Below, one piece after another: positions 35,845-45,372 of a stretch of DNA of 55,584 nt (the first letter of the stretch is position 1; the number at the start of each line of letters is the position of its first letter). The translations under genes and the position numbers were made by a program. This DNA is from Desulfoluna sp. (lineage in GTDB: Bacteria; Desulfobacterota; Desulfobacteria; Desulfobacterales; Desulfolunaceae). The notes under the pieces are model-generated. The model did not search any database and was not told the origin of the DNA. It was given only the letters and a program-made list of their open reading frames with translations. The stretch lies in assembly GCF_030145185.1 (NCBI RefSeq), contig NZ_JAQYWB010000042.1:1-55584 (forward strand), given 5' to 3'.

Positions 35845-37284
35845 TTAAAAATAACAAATCACCGAGGCATAAAGGGTATGCTCACGAACATCCTGTGAAA
35901 ACCCATACTCCTGTAGTATGGATTCCCCCACATCATCAGCAAATCGATATTGATACGCGACATCAAGGGAAAATCGTTTAAACGTCACTCCCGTTCCTAA
36001 CGTTGCGCCAAAAAAATCATCGGGTTTTCCTTCCGCCGGGGCCGGGTCATAAAAAAAGCCACAACGAAGGGGGATCAGGTATCGTGGCTTAATAAGCAGG
36101 TACTCTGCCCCTGTCCGCACCTGAAGTGTGGGGGCAATGTCCGATTCGTCATAGGGTTTTCCCGTGAGGGGGCATGTTGTTCTGCCTTGGGAATTCTCAA
36201 CCTTGTAATCATCCCACCGGGTCCTGTATAAATCCATGGAAACGGTCAACGCATCCGATGCCCGGTAAGCCAAGCCCATGCCGTAGGACATCGGCATGTG
36301 CAGGGTGCATTCTTCTTCGCTGGATGCCTCATCCTCAAAATCTGCAGGAAAATTCGGCTGGGTGTAATTTAGTTTTGTATAGGACCACTCCCTGTGATTC
36401 AAGTCTGCCCTGAAAGGCGTTTTTAATACCGCACCAAGGGTTAGTTTGCGGCTCACAGACCACAGGAAGCCAAGGTTTGCGTTTAGCCCCTTAAACGAAT
36501 ACCTGCGATGCCTGACCGATTCAAAATCCGCCGTGTACCTGCCAAAATTACCCTGTCCTGTCTCAACAATTGATTTTTCCCAGTGATTTTCCGTCAGGTC
36601 ATCATCCCAAATGTTAAGCGCAAAACCTATGGAAAAATCGGGAGTAATAAGGATACCGCAAGCCAGGCCCAGAGCTGAGAGCCCGCCGTCCTGGGAGTAG
36701 CTTACCTGCTGTTCCTGGTGTATTTCATTCAGCCCCTCAGTCCCCTCTATGGTCATGGGGAAATCCCACGCCCGGGCAAAGTCGTAGAGCCGCTGATAAT
36801 TCAGAGACAAGGTCAGGCTGTACCCCCAAAGTTGCACGGGAGTGGATACACTAAAGTAATTGATACTGGCGTTACTTATCGTCTCCACGCCATTTGCTTC
36901 GGAGTTTTCGCTGAACAGGTTCTCTTCTGCGCGACGGGAACCGGAAACCACCATTGACACTTCGGGTCGTTCAATCTGAATCAACCCGGCCGGATTCCAT
37001 GAGGCGGCAGTAGCGTCATCAGCGACAGCAATGAACGCACCGCCCATGCCCAACGCCCTTGCACCGGAGCCAACCGGATTGAAGGAGCAGGGAATATCTA
37101 TTCGAATGAGGCGGTCTTCGGCGAGGGCAGGTGTCACTATATGGCTGCAGATGACAACCCCCATGACCAGCACGGACAGGGAAAATGGGTGAAGGAAACG
37201 GTTTTTTTTCTCCTTTCTTCCCCTTAAAGCCCAAAGGCCCTTGAGAAAAAACCTGACATCTGAGCACTCTTCCCATAACAACAT
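35845..37284 (-). CDS. FadL/OmpP1-like outer-membrane barrel protein
   Basis: The 479-residue protein has an N-terminal hydrophobic export segment (SLSVLVMGVVICSHIVTPALA). The plug-like hallmark of FadL/PorV-type barrels follows, GARALGMGGAFIAVADDATAASWNPAGL, in two adjacent parts near residues 75-102. The chain ends in Phe (YASVICYF), typical of outer-membrane barrels. ATG 37284 has AGGGG upstream. It starts 11 bp after the stop of the caspase-like gene, so the two form an operon. The transported substrate is unknown, possibly hydrophobic. Confidence 0.75.
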   Translation of the reverse strand: MLLWEECSDVRFFLKGLWALRGRKEKKNRFLHPFSLSVLVMGVVICSHIVTPALAEDRLIRIDIPCSFNPVGSGARALGMGGAFIAVADDATAASWNPAGLIQIERPEVSMVVSGSRRAEENLFSENSEANGVETISNASINYFSVSTPVQLWGYSLTLSLNYQRLYDFARAWDFPMTIEGTEGLNEIHQEQQVSYSQDGGLSALGLACGILITPDFSIGFALNIWDDDLTENHWEKSIVETGQGNFGRYTADFESVRHRRYSFKGLNANLGFLWSVSRKLTLGAVLKTPFRADLNHREWSYTKLNYTQPNFPADFEDEASSEEECTLHMPMSYGMGLAYRASDALTVSMDLYRTRWDDYKVENSQGRTTCPLTGKPYDESDIAPTLQVRTGAEYLLIKPRYLIPLRCGFFYDPAPAEGKPDDFFGATLGTGVTFKRFSLDVAYQYRFADDVGESILQEYGFSQDVREHTLYASVICYF

Positions 37285-37294
37285 CAAGCAACCC

Positions 37295-40200
37295 CTATTT
37301 GGTGATAACCAATTGCCCTGCCCTGAGGCCGCCCGTCACCTCTTCATCACCCATGACCTCTGCATGAGACATTTTGGCAAGAACCTTATTGATGCGAGCG
37401 GTTCCCAATGGGAAGGTATCTACCCCCAGGTACTCCCCTGTTTCCGGGTCCATAACAGGCTCATCTTCTTCAAAAAAGATAAGATGCATTCCCTTCTTCA
37501 CCTTATGATTATCCCCCAGGTTGATGGTAACCCTCTCGCCCTTGACCATAACAACTTTTCCTTCAACGAGAGGCAGATCATATCGAAGTTTGAAAATCAG
37601 CCCCCGGCACATCCTGTCGAGGATCTCCCGGTTGATGCCTTCATCATAGACATCTGCGGCGGATACAATATCGAGGGTTTCCGTTTCAATCAGACGGGCA
37701 CGGATCTCCAGTGAGTTCCCTACGGCCTTTGCTTTGCCAGTAATGAAAAAATCAATCCCCTGAGCCTTTGCAAGGCGGGAAATGTCAACCGGGTCATATT
37801 GGGCTTCCTCAGAAAGACTCCCCTGCCACTGCTTCATATTGAACCGATCGCAATCGAACAGGTGATCGAAAAGCGTACTGTCAAGATCCATATCAAGGTT
37901 CCCGCTGATCTCGAGAGGAAACAGAGCAGCGGACATCCTGGAATTGTCATCATGTACAGTCCTGACTTTGCGATAAATGTGCACCTCTTTCCGAACCCGA
38001 TTGCCGGCAACATCAACGCACTCAATGATAAAGGGATTGTCTCCCTCTTTGAGTTCCGCCAGGTGATTGAAATAGATGGTCTTGCCCGGCACCTTTATAA
38101 CACTCCGACCATTGATCCGAATATCCTCAACGCAACTGTCGTCTGTGACCCGACCTTCCATAAAAATATGATCCAGGAAAACCGTATGATTGTCCTTCCA
38201 GTTTTTTATGGAAATAAGAGGAGACAGGGTATCGGCGCCCCTTTCCCGGAGTTCCCTGTCGGGCGAAACGATAGGCTTTACCACGGCTTGCGCAGCCCCA
38301 CTCTCTTTTTTAAGGCACAAGACATACTCCCCATCCTCATCCATGGGAGTCGTAAACCGCCCCAAAACAGGCCGCTGGCCACCGATCCTGAAAACAGGCT
38401 CCCAGACATAAGAATTGATAATGCTCTTAAGATCGATTACCGGCTCCATGTTCTCTTCAAGCCCTTTGAGAAGATAGTAGGCAAACAGGCTGTGTTTGTC
38501 CCTCCCCCAGTCGGCCACCGGCTCAAGACTGCCAGAAGTAATGATCTGCCTTGATTTCCTGGAAGATAACCGGAGTCGCCTCGACTGAAGAGCCTGCTCC
38601 GAAGAGACCTCGGCCGATCCCCCTCCCCCGCGGGCAAGTTTTCCTCCGTAACAGGAGTCGGCGATCACCACGATATTATTTGCCCGGACCTCTTCAGAGA
38701 CGATCATATTTTTTACAGCTGAATGCGCTATCCACGACCAGACAGCACTCCCCCTCTTCCCTTCCACCGGTATCCAGTAGCCGTCATTGCTGTGCTCGCT
38801 CAATTGCCCGTGACCGGCAAAGTAAACGAGAAGGTTGTCCGAATCACCGAGACCGGAGGTCATCTGCATCAACGCATCGATCAGGGCAGGACGGGTGGCG
38901 CTCTTATCGGTTAGGAGCCGTACGTTTTCATCCTCAAAGGCGTATCGTTCCACCAGAATCTTTTTCAATGCCAGGGCATCGTTTACGGCTGTTTTTAAAG
39001 GGTTCCAGTGCTCATAGGCATCGATCCCGATGATCAGCGCATAATTGGTCCCCGGCCTCACATCCAAGCGGCTGTCCTGGGGTGTGACGGCACCGCCCCG
39101 AGTCACCCGCGAAAGGTGCCGTGCCCCACTCACCTTCGCGGCGTCCCCGACTCCGCCCTCATGTCTATGGGAGTCGGCGTTTGCAAGCAGGCAGAGAGGC
39201 GTATCCAGAGATGCGAGAAGCAGTCCAGGGAAGCTGCCTGCCTTGCCACCGGGCAGGAAGTCCGGCAGAAGGATTTGGGCCGTGGTAATATTCCCGGCCT
39301 GATCTTCGGCGGATATGACAACTTTGACCTCCCCGGGCGCCAGGGTTACCGGACAGTCAAGAACAACTTCCGAAACAGGGACACAGGCGAGGCTCTGACC
39401 GTTCAAAAGAACGTCCCTAATGCCAGAGTCATCCCCCACATATGCATTGATATGATAAGTATTCTCCATAAGATCCGAAGCAACCGGCTCGTATATACTC
39501 AGAATCGGCCCCAAACGGTCACACCGTATGGTTCTTTCAAGCCTCGCTGTTTTGCCGGTCAAATCCCTTACGGCTATCGTGATGATGTTTTCTCCCTGAG
39601 CCAACGACACTTCTGTGCTAAAGGAAACCTCCTGCGCCGAGAGATCGACCTGAACAGGCTTTCCGTTAATCAGTATCTCTTTGACAAAGGTGTCATCGGT
39701 TGCCACGCCTGAGACAAGGATTTTATTTCGATTTACAACATCCCGGTCAGCAGGAGTTCTGCATATGATCTCCGGAAGTTCCATGTCCATTCGGTGGTCT
39801 TCAAGCCATGATTTCCTGGCCTTATCCAAAAAAAACTGGGCCTTTGAGGATGTAACGTGCCCAAGGGACGTTTCCAATTCTTTTATGGACTCTAAAAACC
39901 TCCCTTGGTGAAAAAGGGCGATTCCAAGCTCTCGATGGGAGAAATACTCGATAAAGTGAAGCCCGTAAGTCCGAGAACGAAGTCCGTCCACCTCCCGTTT
40001 CAAGAGGGCCTCCCGGAAGTCTTCTTCCGCTTCTGCCCAGAACCCCCCTTCTGAGTAGGAGAGCCCCCGCTCATAATAGTTCCAGTACCTGTGCCGAAAC
40101 GCACCGCTTGTCACACCGTACCGCTTTCCATCCTTTACGACGGGCTCGCGCTTGCGTGCGATCCGACACGCTGTAAAGATCAGGATGACAAGTAGCCCGA

Positions 40201-40327
40201 GAATAATCAGAATAGATGATTTGCGTATCCTTCGTTCGATAGAAATCCCCCTTTGGCAAAACTCCGACACCGGCGACAAACCGCAACCTATGCGAAGCCA
40301 CACCAACACCATAACAGCAGAATACAA
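37295..40327 (-). CDS. Caspase-fold (peptidase C14) protein with TPR, Ig-like and CsgG/FlgT-like domains
   Basis: The longest reading is 1010 residues. Order of parts: hydrophobic segment with lipobox-like FTAC (about residues 38-54); TPR-like helices (80-165); two Ig-like repeats (about 185-350, VSGVATDDTFVKEILINGKPV); caspase domain (about 425-650) with catalytic His in YFAGHGQ and Cys in IADSCYGG; a third Ig-like repeat (MEGRVTDDSCVEDIRINGRSV); then a CsgG/LpoB-like domain and a FlgT-C-like tail (VTINLGDNHKVKKGMHLIF). The true start is uncertain: 40327 (TTG) lacks a ribosome site, whereas ATC at 40240 follows AGGGGG and would give an ideal lipoprotein signal. It is probably a periplasmic or outer-membrane-anchored protease-like scaffold. 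Confidence 0.78.
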   Translation of the reverse strand: MYSAVMVLVWLRIGCGLSPVSEFCQRGISIERRIRKSSILIILGLLVILIFTACRIARKREPVVKDGKRYGVTSGAFRHRYWNYYERGLSYSEGGFWAEAEEDFREALLKREVDGLRSRTYGLHFIEYFSHRELGIALFHQGRFLESIKELETSLGHVTSSKAQFFLDKARKSWLEDHRMDMELPEIICRTPADRDVVNRNKILVSGVATDDTFVKEILINGKPVQVDLSAQEVSFSTEVSLAQGENIITIAVRDLTGKTARLERTIRCDRLGPILSIYEPVASDLMENTYHINAYVGDDSGIRDVLLNGQSLACVPVSEVVLDCPVTLAPGEVKVVISAEDQAGNITTAQILLPDFLPGGKAGSFPGLLLASLDTPLCLLANADSHRHEGGVGDAAKVSGARHLSRVTRGGAVTPQDSRLDVRPGTNYALIIGIDAYEHWNPLKTAVNDALALKKILVERYAFEDENVRLLTDKSATRPALIDALMQMTSGLGDSDNLLVYFAGHGQLSEHSNDGYWIPVEGKRGSAVWSWIAHSAVKNMIVSEEVRANNIVVIADSCYGGKLARGGGGSAEVSSEQALQSRRLRLSSRKSRQIITSGSLEPVADWGRDKHSLFAYYLLKGLEENMEPVIDLKSIINSYVWEPVFRIGGQRPVLGRFTTPMDEDGEYVLCLKKESGAAQAVVKPIVSPDRELRERGADTLSPLISIKNWKDNHTVFLDHIFMEGRVTDDSCVEDIRINGRSVIKVPGKTIYFNHLAELKEGDNPFIIECVDVAGNRVRKEVHIYRKVRTVHDDNSRMSAALFPLEISGNLDMDLDSTLFDHLFDCDRFNMKQWQGSLSEEAQYDPVDISRLAKAQGIDFFITGKAKAVGNSLEIRARLIETETLDIVSAADVYDEGINREILDRMCRGLIFKLRYDLPLVEGKVVMVKGERVTINLGDNHKVKKGMHLIFFEEDEPVMDPETGEYLGVDTFPLGTARINKVLAKMSHAEVMGDEEVTGGLRAGQLVITK

Positions 40328-40460
40328 GAATCAATTTCAAGAAAGGAAATGTAAAATAGATTTACCAAATACATGAAGGGCTTGGCGCACGACAGGGATG
40401 GCGCCAAAATAAAACAGACAAAAAGCACGGCCTTCTATGGTTAAAGTCGGGGCAAAAACG

Positions 40461-40494
40461 TGCCTCCGGCGGCAAGGTGAACAGCCTTGAAAGC
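40461..40494. repeat. Dispersed REP-like repeat (inverted copy)
   Basis: TGCCTCCGGCGGCAAGGTGA...CCTTGAAAGC is an inverted member of the CAAGGTGG/CCGGAGGC family, placed next to MITE-like copy D. Confidence 0.55.
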
Positions 40495-40509
40495 AGGCGG
40501 GCGCAGCGC

Positions 40510-40654
40510 TTAGCCCGGATATTTCATGAGAAAACTGTCGGGCCAGGTTAATAAGATTAACGATAGTCGGTTGCATGGAAAAATATAGACATTTCAAAAA
40601 TGCGAAATATAATTCACCGTTTTCTACTCGCTTTTCGTGAAATATCCGGGTTAG
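40510..40654. repeat. MITE-like element, CCCGGATATTTCA family, copy D
   Basis: TTAGCCCGGATATTTCATGAG (40510-40530) and CGTGAAATATCCGGGTTAG (about 40636-40654) are inverted ends around a 105-bp A/T-rich core. It separates the TPR gene from the caspase-like gene. Confidence 0.65.
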
Positions 40655-40673
40655 CAAAACTATGAATCACTAA

Positions 40674-41408
40674 TCAGTCGGGCATGGAGCGTCTATCCTG
40701 ATTTGCCGCTCTGAACCGGCCGAGTTTTTCTCGGAATATCGGATTAATCCCGGCAGCCTTCTCCATCAACGACAGGGCCTCGGCATAGGCCCCTGCATCG
40801 AACTCGATTTCAGCAAGCGTGTCCAGGCAATTGGCCTCCTCCGGTAAAAGCTGGGTAGCCATTCTTGCAAGTGGCAGAGCTTTGGTATCGTCCCCCCTTG
40901 TGTGGTACAACCAGGCCAGGTAGTTCAGGGGCAAACCTACCAGCGCCAAGCCTTCCTGGTAAGCCAGGATCGCATTATCAAGCTCTCCACGTTCTTCATA
41001 ATAACGCCCTTTTTTGATGGCGGCAGTCAACCCACAGGCTTCTTCTCCCTCCCCCCCTCTTAGACTAAGGGTCATCTGATGCTTGTCTTCTCCCCCCCCG
41101 CTGGAAGATTTTTCCTGAGAATATCCATTGATAAGGTTCAGCGTCAATTCAGGGCTTCCGGCAAAAATCATCACACTGATAATAACGACGCCAAACAAGG
41201 CAAAACAGGTTCCAGGGGCGGCATTCTGGAGTTTGAACCTATGTTCCCCAAAATTAGCGTCCACGGTCGTTCCTGCGCCTGTTCCGAAGCCAGGCGCGGT
41301 CCCATTACAAAACAACCGATAGCCCAGGATAATCGATACAATCCCTGTAAAAATGATAGAAAGGCGGAAGACAGTCAGGTAAAGAATAAAAGCCGATATA
41401 CTATCCAC
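40674..41408 (-). CDS. TPR-repeat membrane protein
   Basis: The 244-residue protein has two transmembrane helices near its N-terminus (about residues 6-30 and 66-86). Three TPR-like units fill the C-terminal half (KKGRYYEERGELDNAILAYQ, YHTRGDDTKALPLARMAT, DAGAYAEALSLMEKAAGINP). GTG 41408 is chosen because AAGGAG lies six bases upstream; the upstream TTG at 41441 has none. It probably scaffolds protein-protein contacts at the membrane. A link to the caspase-like protein downstream is only positional. Confidence 0.6.
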   Translation of the reverse strand: MDSISAFILYLTVFRLSIIFTGIVSIILGYRLFCNGTAPGFGTGAGTTVDANFGEHRFKLQNAAPGTCFALFGVVIISVMIFAGSPELTLNLINGYSQEKSSSGGGEDKHQMTLSLRGGEGEEACGLTAAIKKGRYYEERGELDNAILAYQEGLALVGLPLNYLAWLYHTRGDDTKALPLARMATQLLPEEANCLDTLAEIEFDAGAYAEALSLMEKAAGINPIFREKLGRFRAANQDRRSMPD

Positions 41409-41818
41409 TGGACTCTCCTTGGGCGTTACCAGGTTTGTCAACAGTCCCTGCGAAGTCGATTAACAGGGTCATCGGGTAGTTTTAGACATGAGCCTATTTA
41501 TTCGCGCATTTTTTTAGAGGCTAATTTTCCAACATTATTGAGGATCAAGACGATCGAATGCACTCACAAATAACTTTCATTAAATCATAAAAATATCTCT
41601 ATATCAACAGCCTGCTAAAGAAGTATTCAACGATCTGACAACGATAAAACAATCGCCCGCCATCTATCGATGCTTGATCAAAGGCCAGACGCCGGGTCAG
41701 AAACTATTTTGGTTGCTCTCAAGACAAATTAAAACCGGAACAGCTGGAAAATTACTTTTCCGAGTTGGTGGAAAGGACAGGGGCCAGGGAGACCAGCGGG
41801 AACAGGGGATAGACTGTT
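41409..41818. other. Intergenic region, no gene seen
   Basis: About 410 bp of A/T-rich DNA between the TPR gene and the duplicated RAYT segment. No repeat, RNA or coding similarity was recognised. Confidence 0.35.
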
Positions 41819-42094
41819 GATGTTGAATTTCATGCCATAATATTTTCTTTTTGCGTCATGCCTGACCAAAAAAAAGCGTTGTAACCCCGGTGGTTCGATC
41901 TGGACCTCATGTGTCATTGTGAGTCGATGCCCGAACAGGCAGATGCAGAAACAGCCCTTCCAGCTGACATGACGGAAGGCAAAACATGAATCGCATGCCC
42001 TCACGACAACAGGTATGGATGCTGATTTCGGTCTGATCGTTTGCAGGTTCTTTCCTTTGCAATGGACTTTATCTGGTGCAATGACAGAAAATCG

Positions 42095-42273
42095 TCAGGC
42101 CTCTCTCAATCGCTTCATGGAATACATCCCATCAAGCCCTTTCACCTGCTTGGGAACCCGTTCCCGGCTTCCATAAAGTCGATCCTTAAAGATTTCGTAG
42201 GCTCCGATAACAAAGGACTTGGAACCGATAATGCCCGAGTCGGTAAAATACCGGGTTCGGGACATGAACCTCC
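42095..42273 (-). pseudogene. 3' fragment of a second RAYT copy
   Basis: This encodes the last 59 or so codons of the 32296-33219 transposase (RTRYFTDSGIIGSKSFVIG...). Similarity stops at 42273, about 40 bp before a copy of the 18-bp repeat (42315-42332, inverted). The matching 5' fragment lies at 45373-45516 on the other strand, with the ATPase and MarR genes in between. Confidence 0.75.
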
Positions 42274-42509
42274 TCCACCCCGAACCCTACCCTACCAGCC
42301 CGAAATTCTACAAACGCATGGTGCCTGTCCCCTGGAATTTGGTCCCCTGGAATTTGGCCTGGTTCAATAATAAGCTTTTCAGGGTCACTCGGGCCGGGGC
42401 AAGCCCCCGGCAAAAAAAGCCGCGGCGGAGCACGGCGCGCCCAGAAAGCGCCCGTTCACTCCCCCTTCAAAAGGTGTAATTCTGTTTTGAACCAGGCCAA
42501 CACGTTGTG

Positions 42510-44351
42510 CTATAACTCTCTCGAATATCTCAGGGAAGCGGCAAGGGCCACCACAAGGATGGAACCGATGTTGTGGGTGATGGCCCCCAGGATAGGAGTC
42601 AACACCCCTAAAAAGCCAAGGATTACAGCAATAAGATTGATGGTAAAGCTTAAGGCGATATTGATCTTAATGGTGAGGCTCATCTTTCGGCTGAGGTCCA
42701 CGAGAAAAGGAAGTTTCTCCAGCCGATCGTTCATCAGCACGATATCGGCCGTCTCAAGGGCCACATCCGAACCGCGAAGGCCCATGGCGATGCCTGTATC
42801 GGCCGCTTTCAGGGCAGGCGCGTCATTGACCCCGTCGCCCACAAAAATCAGGCCGGAGCCCTGGTGATTTTTAATCAGGTCCAGCTTCTCATCTGGTTTG
42901 CATCCGGCATGCCATCGGGAGATCCCCACCTCATCAGCGAGGCGTTTGACGGCGGGTTCCCGGTCGCCCGAGAGGATGCGGATATCTTTGATGCCTTTGG
43001 CTCCCACCGCGCGGATCGTCTTTTCGGCCATGGGGCGTGCCGTATCTTCCATGCAGATGCAGCCCCATACATCGCCATCCACGCGCACCTCCACGGTAGT
43101 GAGGCCTTTCTGGCCATAGGCTTCGCTGGAGACCACCTCCACACGCTTTTCGCCCACCATGCCGGAAACTCCGCGGCCCGTCTCTGAGAGGATCTCCCGG
43201 GCTTCAGGGAGGGAGTACCCCCTCTCGTTTACTTTTCTCAGGATCGCTTTTGCAAGGGGGTGGGCACTTCCCGTCTCCACGGCAGCGGCCATGACGAGAA
43301 GCTCCTCAACGCTTTTATCGCCTTCAGGCAGAATCTCCACAACACCGGGCTCTCCCCTGGTGAGGGTGCCCGTCTTGTCGAAATAGAGAGAATTAGCTTT
43401 TGCCATGTTTTCCAGATAACCGCCCCCTTTCACCAACACGCCCTCTTTGGCCGCACGGCTGATGGCGGCCACTGTGGTAACGGGTCCTGCCAGAAGAAAC
43501 GAGCAGGGACACCCCACAATCAGAACCGTGATGGCACGGCTGACGTCACCGGTGAAGAGGAGGGCAAGAACCGCACTGGCCAGAATGACGGGGGTAAACC
43601 ACTTGGCGTAGTCATCGACAATGCGGGCACTTTGCGTCTTGGACACTTCGGCCGTCTGAATCATTTGAACGATTTTTCCGAAGGTAGAGTCTTTTCCCAC
43701 ACGCACCGCGTCCATCTTAATGAATCCGTCCACACAGGTGGTCCCGGCGTATACGTCGTCCCCTTCCCGGCGATTTACCGGAATGGACTCCCCGGTGATG
43801 GATGACTCATCCACCGAGGTGGCACCTTTGCGGATTACGCCGTCCACGGCTATGATCTCACCGCTTCGTACCACCAGCGTGTCTCCTTTACGAATCGTTT
43901 CCACCTTAACCGTCATTTCACAGCCGTTACCAAGAAGCGTGGCCGTATCCGGGGTCATCCCCACCAGCTCTTTGATGGCCTGACGGGCGCTGTCGCTCAC
44001 TACCTCTTCGATAAGCGCACCCGCCACCATGATGGCGCTTACCACGGCGGCCTCCAGGTAGTTGCCGGTGAACATGCAGGCGATGATGGCGATACTCACC
44101 AGCTCATCCACATTCACCTCCCTGGCCATCATCCCTTTTATCGCGTTTATGATGATGGGAAATCCGTTCACCATCACCGAGATAATGAGAACCAGCTCTT
44201 TCAGACTAAGGGACGCAACCAGCCCGGTATTGTTCACCCCTTCCATAAGAAGAGCCACAGGGATCAGGAAGGCCCCGCTTGCCACACGATAAAAATCCGA
44301 CGACTTAAAAATTTCCTGATACACATTCAATTTTGCATACCTGCCGATCAT
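42510..44351 (-). CDS. P1B-type heavy-metal ATPase
   Basis: The 613-residue inner-membrane metal exporter lacks an N-terminal HMA domain. It shows TGES in the actuator domain (SSITGESIPVNRR), the membrane metal site CPC (VGCPCSF), the phosphorylation site DKTGT, the P1B His-Pro pair in GSAHPLAKA and GDGVNDAPAL. The last helices carry an Asn-rich pair and HNIGS; HN(x)S in TM8 resembles the mycobacterial CtpC (Mn/Zn) group more than Cu-type MxxSS. ATG 44351 has GGGAG five bases upstream. It is divergent from a MarR regulator, which may control it. Confidence 0.88.
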   Translation of the reverse strand: MIGRYAKLNVYQEIFKSSDFYRVASGAFLIPVALLMEGVNNTGLVASLSLKELVLIISVMVNGFPIIINAIKGMMAREVNVDELVSIAIIACMFTGNYLEAAVVSAIMVAGALIEEVVSDSARQAIKELVGMTPDTATLLGNGCEMTVKVETIRKGDTLVVRSGEIIAVDGVIRKGATSVDESSITGESIPVNRREGDDVYAGTTCVDGFIKMDAVRVGKDSTFGKIVQMIQTAEVSKTQSARIVDDYAKWFTPVILASAVLALLFTGDVSRAITVLIVGCPCSFLLAGPVTTVAAISRAAKEGVLVKGGGYLENMAKANSLYFDKTGTLTRGEPGVVEILPEGDKSVEELLVMAAAVETGSAHPLAKAILRKVNERGYSLPEAREILSETGRGVSGMVGEKRVEVVSSEAYGQKGLTTVEVRVDGDVWGCICMEDTARPMAEKTIRAVGAKGIKDIRILSGDREPAVKRLADEVGISRWHAGCKPDEKLDLIKNHQGSGLIFVGDGVNDAPALKAADTGIAMGLRGSDVALETADIVLMNDRLEKLPFLVDLSRKMSLTIKINIALSFTINLIAVILGFLGVLTPILGAITHNIGSILVVALAASLRYSREL

Positions 44352-44610
44352 AGCAACTCCCTTAACTCTATCTTCAACATACCGAATGTTATTACCAAAT
44401 AGACAATCACTACACGACAAGACTATTTTAGAGGCTACTGAGCACGACGAACAACAGTATCCACTCCCCCATCGGTTTCAACTTTTATACAGACGATTAG
44501 TTTGAAGATCAAGCTATTTGATTGTCCACCTAAAAAAAAGCTTGACGGTCAATCTATACGATGATTGAACAGTTTGATTTCTAAACTTTTCAGGCGGGAG
44601 GCGTTTTTGA
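44352..44610. promoter_or_regulatory. Divergent metal-ATPase/MarR promoter region with TTGA-N3-TCAA sites
   Basis: TTGAAGATCAA (44502-44512) and TTGACGGTCAA (44542-44552, perfect palindrome) share TTGA-N3-TCAA arms and are 40 bp apart, about four helical turns. They lie between the divergent starts and are candidate operators for the adjacent MarR protein. Confidence 0.45.
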
Positions 44611-45033
44611 ATGACGAATCAAAAAGAGAACGAAATTTCGCAACTTCTTATCGAACTGTATGAGAAAACTTCCGCTTGGGAACATGCGGTGGTCAAGGAA
44701 AGCGGCCTGTCACCCGCGCAGATGCATGCGGTAGAAATCGTTGGCCACCATGAAAAATTGCGAATGAAAGAGCTGGCGAATAAAATGGGAATAACCACCG
44801 GGACCCTGACCGTGATGGTCGACCGGTTGGAAAAAAAAGGATTGGTCAATAGAGAGCCGCACCCGACAGATCGCCGCTCCTATATCATCGTCCTTACCGA
44901 TTTAGGGCGTGAGCATTTCCATGAACACGATCACATGCACAACCTTTTAACGACCAAACTCACCGCCCCCTTCAAGGGTGACGAGATCGATCGCTTAAAA
45001 GTCTATCTGGAGCGTTTGGTGCACCAATTCTAA
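44611..45033 (+). CDS. MarR-family transcriptional regulator
   Basis: The 140-residue winged-helix dimer has the MarR layout: an N-terminal helix (LIELYEKTSAWEHAVVKESGLSP), a recognition-helix region MKELANKMGITTGTLTVMVDRL (about residues 53-74), then the wing with DRRSYIIVLTDLGREHF. A His-rich stretch (HFHEHDHMH, about residues 107-115) could bind a metal, fitting its place beside a metal ATPase. GGGAGG lies nine bases before the ATG. Confidence 0.88.
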   Translation: MTNQKENEISQLLIELYEKTSAWEHAVVKESGLSPAQMHAVEIVGHHEKLRMKELANKMGITTGTLTVMVDRLEKKGLVNREPHPTDRRSYIIVLTDLGREHFHEHDHMHNLLTTKLTAPFKGDEIDRLKVYLERLVHQF

Positions 45034-45119
45034 TCCACCGGGGCAAAGAGTCATAAGGGAACCAGGAACCAGAGAACCAGGACGAACTAGCGAACGGACG
45101 AACTATGAACTAGTGAACT

Positions 45120-45307
45120 AGGGGACAGGCACCATGCACTCGACCTCTACGCCACTCTGTAAGACACTCATTTTCGAAAACTAACCTGCTTTTTTTAAAA
45201 GAAGAATAGAAGACGAGGAAGACGAGGGACAGGCGCCATGCGTTCGACCTCTACGCCAATCCGTGAGACGCTCATTTTTAAAAACTAACCTGCCTTTTTT
45301 AAAAGAA
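45120..45307 (+). repeat. Tandem 104-bp duplication led by the 18-bp repeat
   Basis: Two units (45120-45203 and 45225-45307) each begin with the GGGACAGG-type repeat and continue CGACCTCTACGCCA... to AACCTGC with a T-run and AAAAGAA. The same leader, with the repeat about 150 bp upstream, precedes the intact RAYT at 33219 on the other strand, so it is RAYT 5' flank. Confidence 0.65.
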
Positions 45308-45372
45308 ATTCAGCCTGAAATTACATCAATACTCTCATATTTCTGACATGACACACCAAGGAGATGACGCGT

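Noticed and set aside
42393-42418. Hairpin GCCGGGG...CCCCGGC followed by A-run as terminator of the ATPase
   Set aside because: For minus-strand transcription the T-run comes before the stem, not after it, so it does not have terminator geometry for that gene.
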